Notes: generated by a model from the sequence alone, not told the origin. 64,000 nt of DNA from Hahellaceae bacterium (GCA_024234575.1 JACKOB010000002.1:1-64000); one strand, 5' to 3'; shown: positions 43,828 to 55,442, counted from the stretch's first letter. Made by a program: numbers and translations.

Positions 43828-44682
43828 CTAAAGTACGATCTCTTCGAAATAAATCCTGTTCTTTCCAGAATGTTTGACTTCATACATAAGCTTGTCGGCG
43901 CGCTTTATGGCCTCTTCCGGATGTGGCGGCGGCAAGGGATATACGGCCACGCCAACACTGCAGCCTACTGACCACCCTTGCTGAGAAAACAGTTCGAGCA
44001 GACTCTGGTGTAATACGCTAAAGAATGTTTGCGCACCAGCCAAGTCGGTTTCGGGCAGTAACACAACAAACTCATCACCGCCAAGGCGAGCGCAAATATC
44101 TGATGCCCTGACCCGATGGGTCAACGTATGAGCTACCGATTTAAGCACTTGATCACCCACGGCATGCCCGAAGTTATCATTAATACCTTTAAAACCATCC
44201 AGATCGAGATAACCTATTGCTAACGAATGCTTATGCCGCGAAGCCTGCTGAAATGCTGCGTCGTACCGATCGCGAAAGGCTCTGGCATTGAGTAGCCCGG
44301 TTAAACCATCAATATCTGCACGCGCCGCCTGCCAATCAAGATTCACACGTAACCGGTGCAGTAAAAAGGCGATAATAAGGAAAAATCCTAAACGAACCAG
44401 TGAGTTCCAAATTGGTATCAGCGGATTGCTGTAAACACTGCCAGAAATGTCATCGATAAAGAGCCAGGTCAGCGCGGAAAGAAAACAAAAAACAACACCC
44501 ACGAACCGGTTTTTACCGTACCAGGCAACCACCGCGACCGGAATCAGATAGAAAATGGAAAAAGAGATCTCACTGCCGGTGACATGATCTAAAGCGCCGA
44601 CCAAAACGACCAGAATACATGCCAGCACGGCGGTAAATATCGTTGATTTCGCTGATAAAAAACCGTCCATTTTCTTTAGCAT
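43828..44682 (-). CDS. membrane-bound diguanylate cyclase (GGDEF)
   Basis: About 284 residues from the ATG at 44682 (MLKKMDGFLS), preceded by GGAGAG; the frame stays open to 44760. The first 120 residues hold four membrane segments (TAVLACILVVLVGALDHV onward). The C-terminal catalytic domain has DIDGLTGLLNARAFRDRY, DLDGFKGINDNFGHAVGDQV and the active-site RLGGDEF. It makes cyclic di-GMP. No typical RxxD inhibitory site was seen five residues before GGDEF. Confidence 0.9.
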   Translation of the reverse strand: MLKKMDGFLSAKSTIFTAVLACILVVLVGALDHVTGSEISFSIFYLIPVAVVAWYGKNRFVGVVFCFLSALTWLFIDDISGSVYSNPLIPIWNSLVRLGFFLIIAFLLHRLRVNLDWQAARADIDGLTGLLNARAFRDRYDAAFQQASRHKHSLAIGYLDLDGFKGINDNFGHAVGDQVLKSVAHTLTHRVRASDICARLGGDEFVVLLPETDLAGAQTFFSVLHQSLLELFSQQGWSVGCSVGVAVYPLPPPHPEEAIKRADKLMYEVKHSGKNRIYFEEIVL

Positions 44683-44903
44683 AATTGACTCTCCACTTAT
44701 GCTAAGTGTAGCAAAGCACTGCACGACCGACCTATGGCCTACAATTTTAATTTTTGGCAATGATCAGAGATGTCTTAACATGTATTGAGTCCCAGGCTGG
44801 AGCGTCCAAAGTCTGCAGGGGAACGTTCTTTAATTGATCACGTTCAATGACTGATAGAGCGGATAGTCATAAGATCGCAACATTGCTTATGACTGAGCAG
44901 CCC

Positions 44904-45701
44904 CTAAAAATACTCATACTCAATACGCGCAACGATGTTGCCACTGGCAGCCTGACCAGATTGGGACTTTTCAATAGGCGTGATTCCTTCAAAGCGAAGC
45001 AAGCGTCTAGTTGTCGCGTCATAGGTGAGATTTATTGGATCAACCAGCAGGCGGATAAAAAAGTTTTGTGGTGCAATGGTAAACTGTACTTGCTCGTCTG
45101 TGGCGGCAATCATTTCTACTGAAAAATTAATCCACGACCGGCGAGCCATCGCAAGAAATGCAAACGGCACAGGGTCTTTGTTTTGTAACCTGTCCCAGTT
45201 TTGCTGTAAAAACTGATCAAAACCTGCGTCGATCACCATCGACATATCCACCGGGGCGGCAATGAGAGATACGTTAGTTTCTCCATTTTCCCTGATCGCT
45301 ACCGTTGTGCGTGACAATCCGGACTCGACGCGAATTTCGTTATTATCACGATAATCTTTAAAGGTAATTGAAGGCGCCGTGGCTACACCGTCGTATCTCA
45401 CTTGTTTCACAGCAAAGGGAGTGCCGTCCGGGTTGATGTATTCAACCAGACTATTTCTGTGTGCACCGCGCTCATCAAAAGTAACCTGGTAACGTTCGAT
45501 GTACAGTAAATCGCCTGTGAGCGGATCATAAGCCCGCCCCAAGAAGGCCGACTTCCCTTCATTACTGACTAACTCAGTAGCAGGCCCGAAGTCTTCGAGC
45601 AGCGGCTTTTCGGATTTCACCGAAGATAAAGCTGACACGGAAAATAACGCCGCATAAACCGACACAGTATAAACCGCAAACTTCAAACCGAACTTACCCA
45701 T
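44904..45701 (-). CDS. hypothetical secreted protein, last gene of stress operon
   Basis: 265 residues with a signal-like N terminus (FAVYTVSVYAALFSVSALSS) and a beta-rich body (SAFLGRAYDPLTGDLLYIER; LTYDATTRRLLRFEGITP). The second half suggests an outer-membrane-directed or lipid-related periplasmic domain, but no family is recognised. The start overlaps the DUF2878 gene by 19 bases, so it belongs to the photolyase-cfa operon and is likely expressed with the photo-oxidative stress genes. Confidence 0.6.
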   Translation of the reverse strand: MGKFGLKFAVYTVSVYAALFSVSALSSVKSEKPLLEDFGPATELVSNEGKSAFLGRAYDPLTGDLLYIERYQVTFDERGAHRNSLVEYINPDGTPFAVKQVRYDGVATAPSITFKDYRDNNEIRVESGLSRTTVAIRENGETNVSLIAAPVDMSMVIDAGFDQFLQQNWDRLQNKDPVPFAFLAMARRSWINFSVEMIAATDEQVQFTIAPQNFFIRLLVDPINLTYDATTRRLLRFEGITPIEKSQSGQAASGNIVARIEYEYF

Positions 45702-46225
45702 GTTTTGCTCTCCACTGCCGATCTATAACGACTAATCATGTAGGTGCAAAAACCAACCGCCGCCCATTCGATTGAGATTAATGCCAGTGCTGCATCGTCA
45801 AAATAAATAACCCCTGCCGATCGCCCTGTCAGGTAAGACAATGGCCCGGCAACGGCACAAGCCACGATAAACCACATGCCCTTTCTTACCATCCATGCCA
45901 GCGACCGGGTGAGCGTTAAAGCAAAAGCCACCCAAAGAATCACTAACCAAACAGGTAAAGTCATTGCTGCCATCGCGCCTTCTCTGGCGGCAAAGCTATA
46001 AACGCCCGCTAAGGCAAACAGAGAGTCAATGGTAACGCCGGTAATCAACACCAAGGTCGGCACCTGAAGATCGGTTAAAAGATCCACGGAAGACCACACA
46101 TAATGAACCACCAGCACTACCAGCGATAACAAGGCAAACATTGGCTCGGAAAAAATAGCCAACGCCCAGCACAGCTGGAACAACAGTCCATTAACGATCA
46201 CATGACGCATTGGCTGCTTATCCAT
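45683..46225 (-). CDS. DUF2878 membrane protein
   Basis: 180 residues from the ATG at 46225 (MDKQPMRHV), which has GGAG at good spacing; upstream in-frame starts exist to 46261. About six hydrophobic segments fill most of the protein. DUF2878 genes travel with cfa and DUF1365 genes in many gammaproteobacteria. Role unknown; a function in membrane lipid modification is inferred from the company it keeps. Confidence 0.7.
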   Translation of the reverse strand: MDKQPMRHVIVNGLLFQLCWALAIFSEPMFALLSLVVLVVHYVWSSVDLLTDLQVPTLVLITGVTIDSLFALAGVYSFAAREGAMAAMTLPVWLVILWVAFALTLTRSLAWMVRKGMWFIVACAVAGPLSYLTGRSAGVIYFDDAALALISIEWAAVGFCTYMISRYRSAVESKTWVSSV

Positions 46226-46294
46226 TTCAATCTCCATTAGCAAGCTTAGGGTGTTACACATTCAGCATCACACCCGCTCAACATTTGTGGCTGG

Positions 46295-47578
46295 TCACAC
46301 AACCGTGTCTGCCGATAGCACAACCTGCTCCCCCCTAAACAGAGGCTTGGCAAACAGCATATGGGCAACACCAATTGATCTTTCTTTAAACCCGCCTTCA
46401 CAGTAACTAAGATAGAAATTCCACATCCGCTGAAACTCTTCGCTATAACCAAGCTCTTTCACTTTTGGCAGATTATGATTGAACTGTTTCTTCCAGGCAT
46501 GCAGCGTACTTGCATAATGCTCGGCAAAGTCTTCGAGCTGGACAAGCCGCATATTACTGCCATGCATAGACGCCGTTATCAATGCCTGAATGGAAGGAAT
46601 ACAACTGCCCGGAAAGATGTAACGCTGAATAAAATCAACATTACGCTTAGCCTGCTCGTAGCGCTGATCTTCAATGGTGATGGCCTGAATAAGCATCACG
46701 CCTGAAGGTTTAAGCAAGGATGAGCACTTCTCGAAAAACGTTTGATAGAACTGCCAACCCACCGCCTCAATCATTTCAATTGAAACGAGTTTGTCATAGG
46801 TACCAGACAAGTTTCGGTAATCCTCTTTTAACAAGGTAATCTTGTGCTCTAAGCCGGCCTCTGCCACGCGCGACTTCGCCAATTGATACTGTTGCTCTGA
46901 TATGGTGGTTGTGGTGACCTGACAACCATAGTTTTTTGCGGCAAAAATCGCTAACCCACCCCAGCCTGTGCCCACTTCTAATAAATGATCGTTCTCGCTT
47001 AACTGCAGCTTCTCGCAGATGCGGCGCAGTTTAGTGGTTGATGCGTCGTGCATGGTGGCGTTTTTTTGCGGAAAAATTCCCGACGAGTACATCATCGTTG
47101 GGTCAAGAAACAGCTGAAACAGATCATTACCTAAATCATAATGGGCCGCTATATTGCGACGCGAGCCTTTCTCGTTATTCTGGTTGAGGCGGTGAAACAA
47201 CTTAAGCAAGGGCCTCGATATGGCAGCAATGCCGCCCTCCATTTGATCCAGAATGTCTCGATTTCGCACCATCACCCTAATAAGCATGGTGAGATCAGGG
47301 GTTGACCAATCGCCGGTCATATATGACTCAGCCGCACCAATGCTGCCAGCGGTCATTATGTCAACAAAGCAACCAGGATCATGCACGACAAGCTCGGCAT
47401 ACAAGTCATCGCCCCGCGTAAGAGGCTGACCGAACAATGTTGATGAAGCCCCCTCTACCAGCACAATACAACCACTATGTAACTGTCTAAGCTGGGACAT
47501 AACGGCTTTTCTCGCCAGCGACGCCAGGCCGAAGCGATTGCTTTTCTTTACTTCCGGTGTAGCGACAGAACTGATCAT
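46295..47578 (-). CDS. cfa: cyclopropane-fatty-acyl-phospholipid synthase
   Basis: 427 residues. The SAM-binding motif is LLEVGTGWGGLAIFAAKNYG, followed by TTTISEQQYQLAKSRV and SIEMIEAVGWQFY, typical of Cfa. It uses SAM to turn unsaturated acyl chains into cyclopropane or similar derivatives. In RpoE/ChrR regulons the cfa homologue contributes to furan fatty acid or membrane protection. It lies 25 bases after the DUF1365 gene. Confidence 0.92.
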   Translation of the reverse strand: MISSVATPEVKKSNRFGLASLARKAVMSQLRQLHSGCIVLVEGASSTLFGQPLTRGDDLYAELVVHDPGCFVDIMTAGSIGAAESYMTGDWSTPDLTMLIRVMVRNRDILDQMEGGIAAISRPLLKLFHRLNQNNEKGSRRNIAAHYDLGNDLFQLFLDPTMMYSSGIFPQKNATMHDASTTKLRRICEKLQLSENDHLLEVGTGWGGLAIFAAKNYGCQVTTTTISEQQYQLAKSRVAEAGLEHKITLLKEDYRNLSGTYDKLVSIEMIEAVGWQFYQTFFEKCSSLLKPSGVMLIQAITIEDQRYEQAKRNVDFIQRYIFPGSCIPSIQALITASMHGSNMRLVQLEDFAEHYASTLHAWKKQFNHNLPKVKELGYSEEFQRMWNFYLSYCEGGFKERSIGVAHMLFAKPLFRGEQVVLSADTVV

Positions 47579-47603
47579 AATTTCTACCTTTTAGCTTGAT
47601 ACA

Positions 47604-48419
47604 TCAGGTTCCGGGATGATCATAGAAAGGAACCTTCTTAAACCACAATTTCATTGCTTGCCAATAAATGCCAGTCACTATCTTTACGGTTATCCACGGA
47701 AATCGGATCAGTATGGATGCAAAATCATCAACAAAATTTTTTCTCCGCAAGCTCAAAGTCGCATCAAAGTGCTTTGGCTGATCTTCTGGCACTGTGCCGT
47801 TGAGGTGGTTATCCATGTGCACAATGCAGCGGGAGTCGGGATTATTAAACGCCCAACGATAGCGCATATTCATCGGGTTAAAGGGGGATACATGAAAAGC
47901 TTTGTCGAACTCGAATATATGCTTTTCCTGGCCTTTACACTCGTAGCACATACCTGCTGATGAGTGCCCTATGGGTAAAACATAGGCGTGCCTTTCATCC
48001 CAAGGGGTATTGGTAATCTCAGCTAAAATTGCCTGCAGGTTGTTCTTCGCATCATAACAATAGTAAAAGCTGACTGGATTAAAGACGAAGTTAATATACC
48101 GAACCTGGGTGAGCATTCGCACTTTTACCAGTGGCAGCGTTGCAATGCCTCGCGACCGCAGGTCGGCATCCACTCGCTCAATTACCGCGGTTTTTAAATC
48201 TTTATCTGCATCACCATAGTAGTCTTTACGATGAAAGCTCACCAAGTTGAAGCGATCAATAGAGCAATACCACTTTTTGCGAAACAACGCTGCAAGCTCG
48301 TCGAGGTCAAGCCACAACATAAATAGCGGATATTCAAACTCATGCGACACCGGCACAAAGCGTCGATGCCGAACCCAGCCTGTAAACACGGCACTCTGGA
48401 ATTTATCAACAGCTGTCAT
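47604..48419 (-). CDS. DUF1365 protein
   Basis: 271 residues. It begins with SAVFTGWVRHRRFVPVSHEF and contains FVFNPVSFYYCYD and a conserved HVSPFNPMNMRYRW. DUF1365 genes almost always sit between a flavin oxidoreductase and cfa, as here. The biochemical role is unknown; a part in fatty-acid modification is inferred. Overlaps the flavoprotein stop by four bases. Confidence 0.85.
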   Translation of the reverse strand: MTAVDKFQSAVFTGWVRHRRFVPVSHEFEYPLFMLWLDLDELAALFRKKWYCSIDRFNLVSFHRKDYYGDADKDLKTAVIERVDADLRSRGIATLPLVKVRMLTQVRYINFVFNPVSFYYCYDAKNNLQAILAEITNTPWDERHAYVLPIGHSSAGMCYECKGQEKHIFEFDKAFHVSPFNPMNMRYRWAFNNPDSRCIVHMDNHLNGTVPEDQPKHFDATLSLRRKNFVDDFASILIRFPWITVKIVTGIYWQAMKLWFKKVPFYDHPGT

Positions 48420-49681
48420 AATGTAATGCCAAAGTGTTCTGCCACCCGCAGGCCACTTTTTACACCATCTTCATGAAAGCCATTAAACCAATATGCGCCA
48501 CAATAATGGCTTCTGTTCTTTCCGCTTATTTCTGCATGCCGCCCCTGTGCCCGAACACCATCCAGCGTAAACACGGGATGGGCATAGGAGTATCGATCAA
48601 TAATCTTCGCTGGATCTATTTCCTGGCTGCGGTTGAGGGTGACAAGTAAGGTTTCAGGCGCATCGTGAAAATTTTGCAGAATGTTCATGTTGTAGGTCAC
48701 CATGGCACAGTCATTGGCCCGCTGGGGTATGTGGTAATTCCAAGCGGCCCAGGCGAGCTTGCGCTGCGGCATCAACCGTTTATCAGTATGCAAAACAACA
48801 TCATTGAGCTGATAGGGTAGCGCCCCAAGTATCTCGTTTTCTGCCGGACTTGGATCTGACAACATCCGTAACGCCTGATCACTATGACACGCAAACACTA
48901 CCTCATCAAAACAATGCCGATCACCCTTTGCAGTAATAATTTCAACGCCAGAGTCACTTCGTTTAACACTTACAACAGGGGTTTTCAAGTGAACGTTTTT
49001 CTTGAAGGGCTCGGTAATCGGGGCGATATAAGAAGCAGATCCTCCGCTAAGCACGCGCCACTGGGGTCGGTTATCCACACTGAGCATGCCATGATTACTA
49101 AAGAAGCGCAGGAAGAACTTAAACGGAAAATCCATCATCACTTCTGCCGAAGCAGACCAGATGGCCGCCCCCATTGGCACAATATAGTAATTAATAAAGG
49201 CTTCCGAGTAGCCATGTTTAGATACAAACTGGCCTAAAGTCTCTCCGTCATCAATCTCATTATTCTCTAGCGCATGAATCGTTTGCTTATTAAACCGCAA
49301 AATATCCAACACCATACGCAAGAACGATGGCCGCAGGATATTTACACGCTGGGCAAACAGACTGTTAATACTCGTGCCATTGTATTCCAGGCCAGTGTTT
49401 TCACAGCGAACGCTGAAGCTCATGTCCGAGTCTTCGCTATGCACGCCCAGCTGCGTCATCAGTTTAATAAAGTTTGGGTAAGTCCAATCATTGAAGACAA
49501 TGAATCCTGTGTTAACAGGGTAGACTTTTCCATTCAGCTCAACGGGCCTTGTATGGGTATGGCCACCAAGATAGTCATTGGCTTCAAACAACGTCACCTC
49601 ATATTCTCGGCTCAGCAAATAGCCGGCAGTCAATCCGGCGATACCGGAGCCGATAATGGCAATACTTTTTGTCTTACTCAT
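48416..49681 (-). CDS. FAD-dependent amine-oxidase-like oxidoreductase
   Basis: 421 residues. The N-terminal dinucleotide motif is SIAIIGSGIAGLTAGYLLS, followed by EANDYLGGHTHTRPV typical of the amine oxidase/phytoene desaturase superfamily, and a C-terminal FAD-contact region (NGFHEDGVKSGLRVAEH). In this operon context it probably acts on membrane lipids together with Cfa and DUF1365. Overlaps neighbours on both sides. Confidence 0.88.
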   Translation of the reverse strand: MSKTKSIAIIGSGIAGLTAGYLLSREYEVTLFEANDYLGGHTHTRPVELNGKVYPVNTGFIVFNDWTYPNFIKLMTQLGVHSEDSDMSFSVRCENTGLEYNGTSINSLFAQRVNILRPSFLRMVLDILRFNKQTIHALENNEIDDGETLGQFVSKHGYSEAFINYYIVPMGAAIWSASAEVMMDFPFKFFLRFFSNHGMLSVDNRPQWRVLSGGSASYIAPITEPFKKNVHLKTPVVSVKRSDSGVEIITAKGDRHCFDEVVFACHSDQALRMLSDPSPAENEILGALPYQLNDVVLHTDKRLMPQRKLAWAAWNYHIPQRANDCAMVTYNMNILQNFHDAPETLLVTLNRSQEIDPAKIIDRYSYAHPVFTLDGVRAQGRHAEISGKNRSHYCGAYWFNGFHEDGVKSGLRVAEHFGITL

Positions 49682-50502
49682 ACAGATTTCCCCGCAACAT
49701 GAGTGCCGTAACCAGAAGGAGGCTCATGTCTCGACATTTTTGATAACAATGTAAATCTCCAAGACGCTGGCAACCAGGAAAAAAGCTTGAGTGTTTTCGT
49801 AAAACGGTAAGGAAAGTTTATATCAAACTGCTTACCGCCCAACCCTCTCACAATTCTTCTCGCAGCAACCTCGGCACTTAATAAAAACGGCATATCAAAG
49901 TCATTCTTATCGGTAAGTGGCGTCTTAACAAAACCAGGGCTGACGATGCGTACATCAATACCTTCTTTCTGTAAATCGATCTTCAAACATTCTGCAAAGT
50001 AACGCAGCGCCGCTTTAGACGCACCGTAGGCGCCGGCACGAGGCAGCGCCTGATAGGTAACACTACTGGAAACCAACACCAGCTGTGGATTAATATCTGG
50101 CCGCAGTGCCTTAGCCCGCCGCAATAAAGGCAGACTAGCGTTGACAACGCTGCCAGCCCCTAGAAAGTTGGTTTCTAGCACACGACGTACAGCATCTGTG
50201 TCAATGCGATCCGAATCGATGTATTCGCAAGTGCCTGCATTGACAATCAACAAATCCAGCCCGTTTGCCGATTGCCCAATTGCCGCTGCAGCCTTTTCTA
50301 CGGCTACACTATCAGTAATGTCTAAAGGGTACGGCAGGATGGCGGCGGCGGATCTATCTCGCAACTGGTCCAATCCTGAAACATTGCGAGCACTGACATA
50401 CAGCGTGCGCTCTGCACTATCGAGCTCTCGCACCAAGGCTTTGCCGATGCCGGTTGAAGCGCCTACCACCCAAACTGATCTCAGCCGATCTATCTTGCTC
50501 AT
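49678..50502 (-). CDS. short-chain dehydrogenase/reductase
   Basis: 274 residues. The cofactor motif is VVGASTGIGKALV and the active site includes the Ser of LVSSSVTYQ and the YGASKAA motif. Classical SDR length and layout. Substrate unknown; such an SDR is a regular member of cfa/photolyase stress operons. Confidence 0.9.
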   Translation of the reverse strand: MSKIDRLRSVWVVGASTGIGKALVRELDSAERTLYVSARNVSGLDQLRDRSAAAILPYPLDITDSVAVEKAAAAIGQSANGLDLLIVNAGTCEYIDSDRIDTDAVRRVLETNFLGAGSVVNASLPLLRRAKALRPDINPQLVLVSSSVTYQALPRAGAYGASKAALRYFAECLKIDLQKEGIDVRIVSPGFVKTPLTDKNDFDMPFLLSAEVAARRIVRGLGGKQFDINFPYRFTKTLKLFSWLPASWRFTLLSKMSRHEPPSGYGTHVAGKSV

Positions 50503-50984
50503 ACCAACCTCTTTTTTAACTGCTGAATCACTGTCCCCAGCACGGGCACATGCTCATATAACAAACTACCACCATCAAAGTAGTCTTTGTGGAAATATAC
50601 CTTGTCGTCGAAACGCAGGTGTGTCGCGCCATCAACATAAATACCTTTGCCCCATTTCAACTTTGGATGGGCGTAATGCATTGTCCAGGTCAACATCGCA
50701 GAGTCGCGACTCACCCATTGGTCGTGAAACTTAAACGAAGAGAAACTGATGTTCTGATACAGTGACTGACAGTAATCTTTAAACGCGGCCACACCGTCTA
50801 TTTGATGGAAGCTATCTTCAAAGCGGATATCGTACCGATACACATCATCAATCAAGCCGGTGTGGCAATTGCTGGCGTCAAGCTGATGGAACAACTGCTT
50901 AAACTTTTCCACGAGCATTTCTGCCTGCTTGGTCACGTTGTCGGGAGAATGGTCTTCTCGCATTACGTTATGACTAGTTCCCAT
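50499..50984 (-). CDS. NTF2/SnoaL-like protein
   Basis: 161 residues from the ATG at 50984 (MGTSHNVMRED), which overlaps the desaturase stop by 11 bases and has GGAG upstream; a longer frame reaches 51026. An alpha helix (KQAEMLVEKFKQLFHQL) followed by beta strands (YRYDIRFEDSFHQIDGVAAF; AMLTWTMHYAHPKLKWGKG) gives the cone-shaped NTF2 fold. Could be an enzyme or a binding protein; unknown. Confidence 0.8.
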   Translation of the reverse strand: MGTSHNVMREDHSPDNVTKQAEMLVEKFKQLFHQLDASNCHTGLIDDVYRYDIRFEDSFHQIDGVAAFKDYCQSLYQNISFSSFKFHDQWVSRDSAMLTWTMHYAHPKLKWGKGIYVDGATHLRFDDKVYFHKDYFDGGSLLYEHVPVLGTVIQQLKKRLV

Positions 50985-52011
50985 GATTGTCTTCTCCTCC
51001 CATGCATTGTGCCCGTCGGCTGTCACGTCCCTCTTGCAGAATTCTCTCGGGGACAGGGTTGAGATCTCGCACCACCCCTATCCAGCTCAGCATCTTTAAC
51101 AGTAGGTAAGAAATATCCAGCTCCCACCAGTAAAACCCCTGCCTGGCCGATACGGCAAAGCGGTGATGATTGTTGTGCCATCCCTCACCCAGCGTCAGCA
51201 ACGCGAGCACCGCATTGTTTCGGCTGTGGTCCTGTGTGTTAAATCTTCGCGATCCCCAGATATGCCCTAGCGAGTTAATCGTAAAAGTCGCATGAAACAA
51301 CAGCACCGTTGAGACAACAAAGCCCCACACCAACATTTGCATTCCGGAAGTTCCGGCTTCTGGCCAGAACGCGGCTATCACCTCACCGGCTCCATAAATA
51401 AGTACGGCGAAAATGGCAGGAGAGATCACATCGAACCGATTTAAAAATCGCAGCTCCGGAAATTTCGCCCAATCTTTGATAACGCTATAGTCGGTTTTAA
51501 AGCCATCCTCACACATAAACCACCCCACATGGCTCCACCAAAAACCGTGTCTCACTGGCGAATGCAAATCCGCGTCCTGATCAGAATGCTTATGGTGTTT
51601 GCGATGATGTGATGCCCACCAGAGTGCTCCCCGCTGACAGGCAGTATTGCCCAGTGCGGCGAAAAAAAACTGCCAGCCACGGCTGGTTTTAAAACTTCGG
51701 TGTGCAAAATAACGATGATAAAAGGCGGTGATGGCAAACATTCTCAGGACAAACATCGCCAGACACATCAGCACCGCCACCGGGCTCACGCCAACCCAAA
51801 TCACCCCCAAACAGGCTATATGCAAAGCGATAAATGGAATACAGCGTACCCAGTCGATTCGGTTACCTGTGTGTGAGTGAATCTGATCTGCAGGCCCTGC
51901 GGCCTCGGCATCAACCCAGCGTATAACGCGATTAAAAAAACCTGACAGGGAGCCCTTACCAGCACAGGCCGCCTTAGATTCGCTTTGATTATTCACAACA
52001 TTGAAACTCAT
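50974..52011 (-). CDS. acyl-CoA/acyl-lipid desaturase
   Basis: 345 residues, membrane-bound di-iron desaturase. Three histidine boxes are clear: HRYFAHRSF, HRKHHKHSD and HNNHHRF. Several membrane segments flank them. It introduces a double bond in acyl chains, supplying substrate for Cfa in the same operon. The ATG overlaps the photolyase stop (ATGA). Confidence 0.92.
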   Translation of the reverse strand: MSFNVVNNQSESKAACAGKGSLSGFFNRVIRWVDAEAAGPADQIHSHTGNRIDWVRCIPFIALHIACLGVIWVGVSPVAVLMCLAMFVLRMFAITAFYHRYFAHRSFKTSRGWQFFFAALGNTACQRGALWWASHHRKHHKHSDQDADLHSPVRHGFWWSHVGWFMCEDGFKTDYSVIKDWAKFPELRFLNRFDVISPAIFAVLIYGAGEVIAAFWPEAGTSGMQMLVWGFVVSTVLLFHATFTINSLGHIWGSRRFNTQDHSRNNAVLALLTLGEGWHNNHHRFAVSARQGFYWWELDISYLLLKMLSWIGVVRDLNPVPERILQEGRDSRRAQCMGGEDNHGN

Positions 52012-53462
52012 GCGAACTTCAACTCCTCTTGTCTTTCGGCAGTATTTGCCAGCGTCACACCATCATTTAATGCCTTAAACCATGATTTCGTCTGCTCTAC
52101 CGCCAGCCGATGATTCACCAAAGGCAGAGAATAGCCAAGTCTCAATGCCTGCTGCGGGTCTGGGTCGTGGATACGCTTGTTATCCAATGACTTAAGCTGC
52201 GGCAGATACTGACGAATAAACGTTCCTGCAGGATCAAACCGTTGCGATTGCCGCACCGGGTTAAATACGCGAAAGTAAGGCACTGCATCCACCCCTGTTG
52301 AGGCGCTCCACTGCCAGCCGCCATTATTCGAGGCAAAATCACCATCCACTAAATGCTGCATAAAAAATGCTTCGCCCCAGCGCCAATCAATAAACAGATC
52401 TTTGGTGAGATACATGGCAGTCACCATTCTGAGGCGATTATGCATCCATCCGGTTTGCAAAAGTTGTTGCATAGCGGCATCCACAATAGGAACGCCCGTC
52501 TGGCCATTACACCATTGTAAAAACAATGCCTGATCATGCTTCCAGGGTAATCCGTCCGTTTCGCTTTTAAACGGCTTTCCACGACACAAGCGAGGATAAA
52601 ATACGAGCAGATGACGATAAAACTCGCGCCAGATAAGCTCATTCATCCACACCGCCACACCATTTTGCCCACCATCCAGAACGCCCCTGTTTTCACTGAT
52701 TGCTGCCTGCATGCATTGACGCGTGGTCAGCGCGCCTATCGCCAGATAAGGTGACAACGTACTGGTGGCTGCCAAAGCGGGAATATCACGACGGGTATCG
52801 TAGGCGCGGATATCTTGCTCGACAAAACGATTAAGACGTTCGTGGGCTTCATCTTCTCCTGCAGGCCAAAGCGATTCCCAGCGGGATTCTATGGCGATCT
52901 CTTCAAGCTGCAGCAAATCTGACTGCACCGCCAACACCCGCTGAGGATCTGGCCGGTTATACAGAGGTCGGACAACGTCATAAAATTTGCCCAAAAACGC
53001 ACGTTTAAAGGCTGAAAAAACTTTATAACTCTCACCCGTACCATTTAAAATCGCCCCAGGTTGCACCATACACTGGTCATGCAGGCGCTGCGCTGCCACG
53101 CCGGCTTTCGCCAGAGCCTGTATTACCTGCTCATCACGCCTGATCTCATTGATTTCGTATTCAATATTAAAAAACACCTGGGTCGCCGCCAGATTTTTCG
53201 CAATCGACACCAAATGCGATGCCGTATTGGCAAACTCTTTCGTATTCAACACCAGCAAAGGTACGTTCAGTTTTTTTAAATCTGTTGCAAGGGCTCTGAC
53301 CTGCCTCATTAACAATGACAGTTTGGCAGGCGATACCTTGTGCTCATCCCATTGTTTGGGGGTTAAACAAAACACAGCAACGGTGTCACCGCTTTTCATG
53401 GCGGCGCTAAGCGCTGGGTTGTCATAGACCCGTAAATCACTGCGAAACCACATTACATTCAT
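52008..53462 (-). CDS. phrB: deoxyribodipyrimidine photolyase
   Basis: 484 residues. N-terminal antenna-binding alpha/beta domain (MNVMWFRSDLRVYDNPALSA) and C-terminal FAD domain with ELIWREFYRHLL and the conserved TGVDAVPYFRVFNPVRQS stretch containing the FAD and lesion contacts. It repairs UV cyclobutane dimers with blue light. First gene of the operon, behind an ECF11-type promoter, as in known RpoE/ChrR regulons. Confidence 0.95.
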   Translation of the reverse strand: MNVMWFRSDLRVYDNPALSAAMKSGDTVAVFCLTPKQWDEHKVSPAKLSLLMRQVRALATDLKKLNVPLLVLNTKEFANTASHLVSIAKNLAATQVFFNIEYEINEIRRDEQVIQALAKAGVAAQRLHDQCMVQPGAILNGTGESYKVFSAFKRAFLGKFYDVVRPLYNRPDPQRVLAVQSDLLQLEEIAIESRWESLWPAGEDEAHERLNRFVEQDIRAYDTRRDIPALAATSTLSPYLAIGALTTRQCMQAAISENRGVLDGGQNGVAVWMNELIWREFYRHLLVFYPRLCRGKPFKSETDGLPWKHDQALFLQWCNGQTGVPIVDAAMQQLLQTGWMHNRLRMVTAMYLTKDLFIDWRWGEAFFMQHLVDGDFASNNGGWQWSASTGVDAVPYFRVFNPVRQSQRFDPAGTFIRQYLPQLKSLDNKRIHDPDPQQALRLGYSLPLVNHRLAVEQTKSWFKALNDGVTLANTAERQEELKFA

Positions 53463-53788
53463 TGTATATCCCGTTATGTTTCCAATTCACCGTTGAACCG
53501 CCTGCTTTACTGCCAAGCAGAGATGACTCGGTTATGTCTTCACCTATGTGATTTTACGGTGACGAACCGTAAACGGATCACAGCAACCACCGATTACTTA
53601 TCAGTACCTTACTTTCGTCTATAACAGACGCTCTCAAAAAATGTAAATGCCCCACTCCCAGGGTATTAGTGAGACACCCGTCATAACATTGATCAATAAT
53701 GCGCCAATATCATCAGTTAGTTCATGCACCATGATACTGTAGCTGATCCAATGGAAATGAAATCCCAATAACAATTACAAAAGGTGTC
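53463..53788. other. divergent region between photolyase operon and polyglutamine gene
   Basis: No gene. It holds the ECF-type promoter at 53554-53580 (leftward), and near 53744 a TGATCC oriented rightward with TAA 19 bases on, which could be a weaker version of the same promoter for the polyglutamine gene. Confidence 0.5.
53554..53580 (-). promoter_or_regulatory. ECF11 (RpoE/ChrR-type) promoter of the photolyase operon
   Basis: On the minus strand TGATCC (53580-53575), 16 bases, then CGTAA (53558-53554). Counted to the TAA this is TGATCC-N18-TAA, fitting the known RpoE consensus of Rhodobacter sphaeroides. It is about 90 bases upstream of phrB. The same motif with identical spacing precedes the flavoprotein gene beside rpoE. 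Confidence 0.8.
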
Positions 53789-55432
<1,644 letters not shown>

Positions 55433-55442
55433 TAACAGTTTG

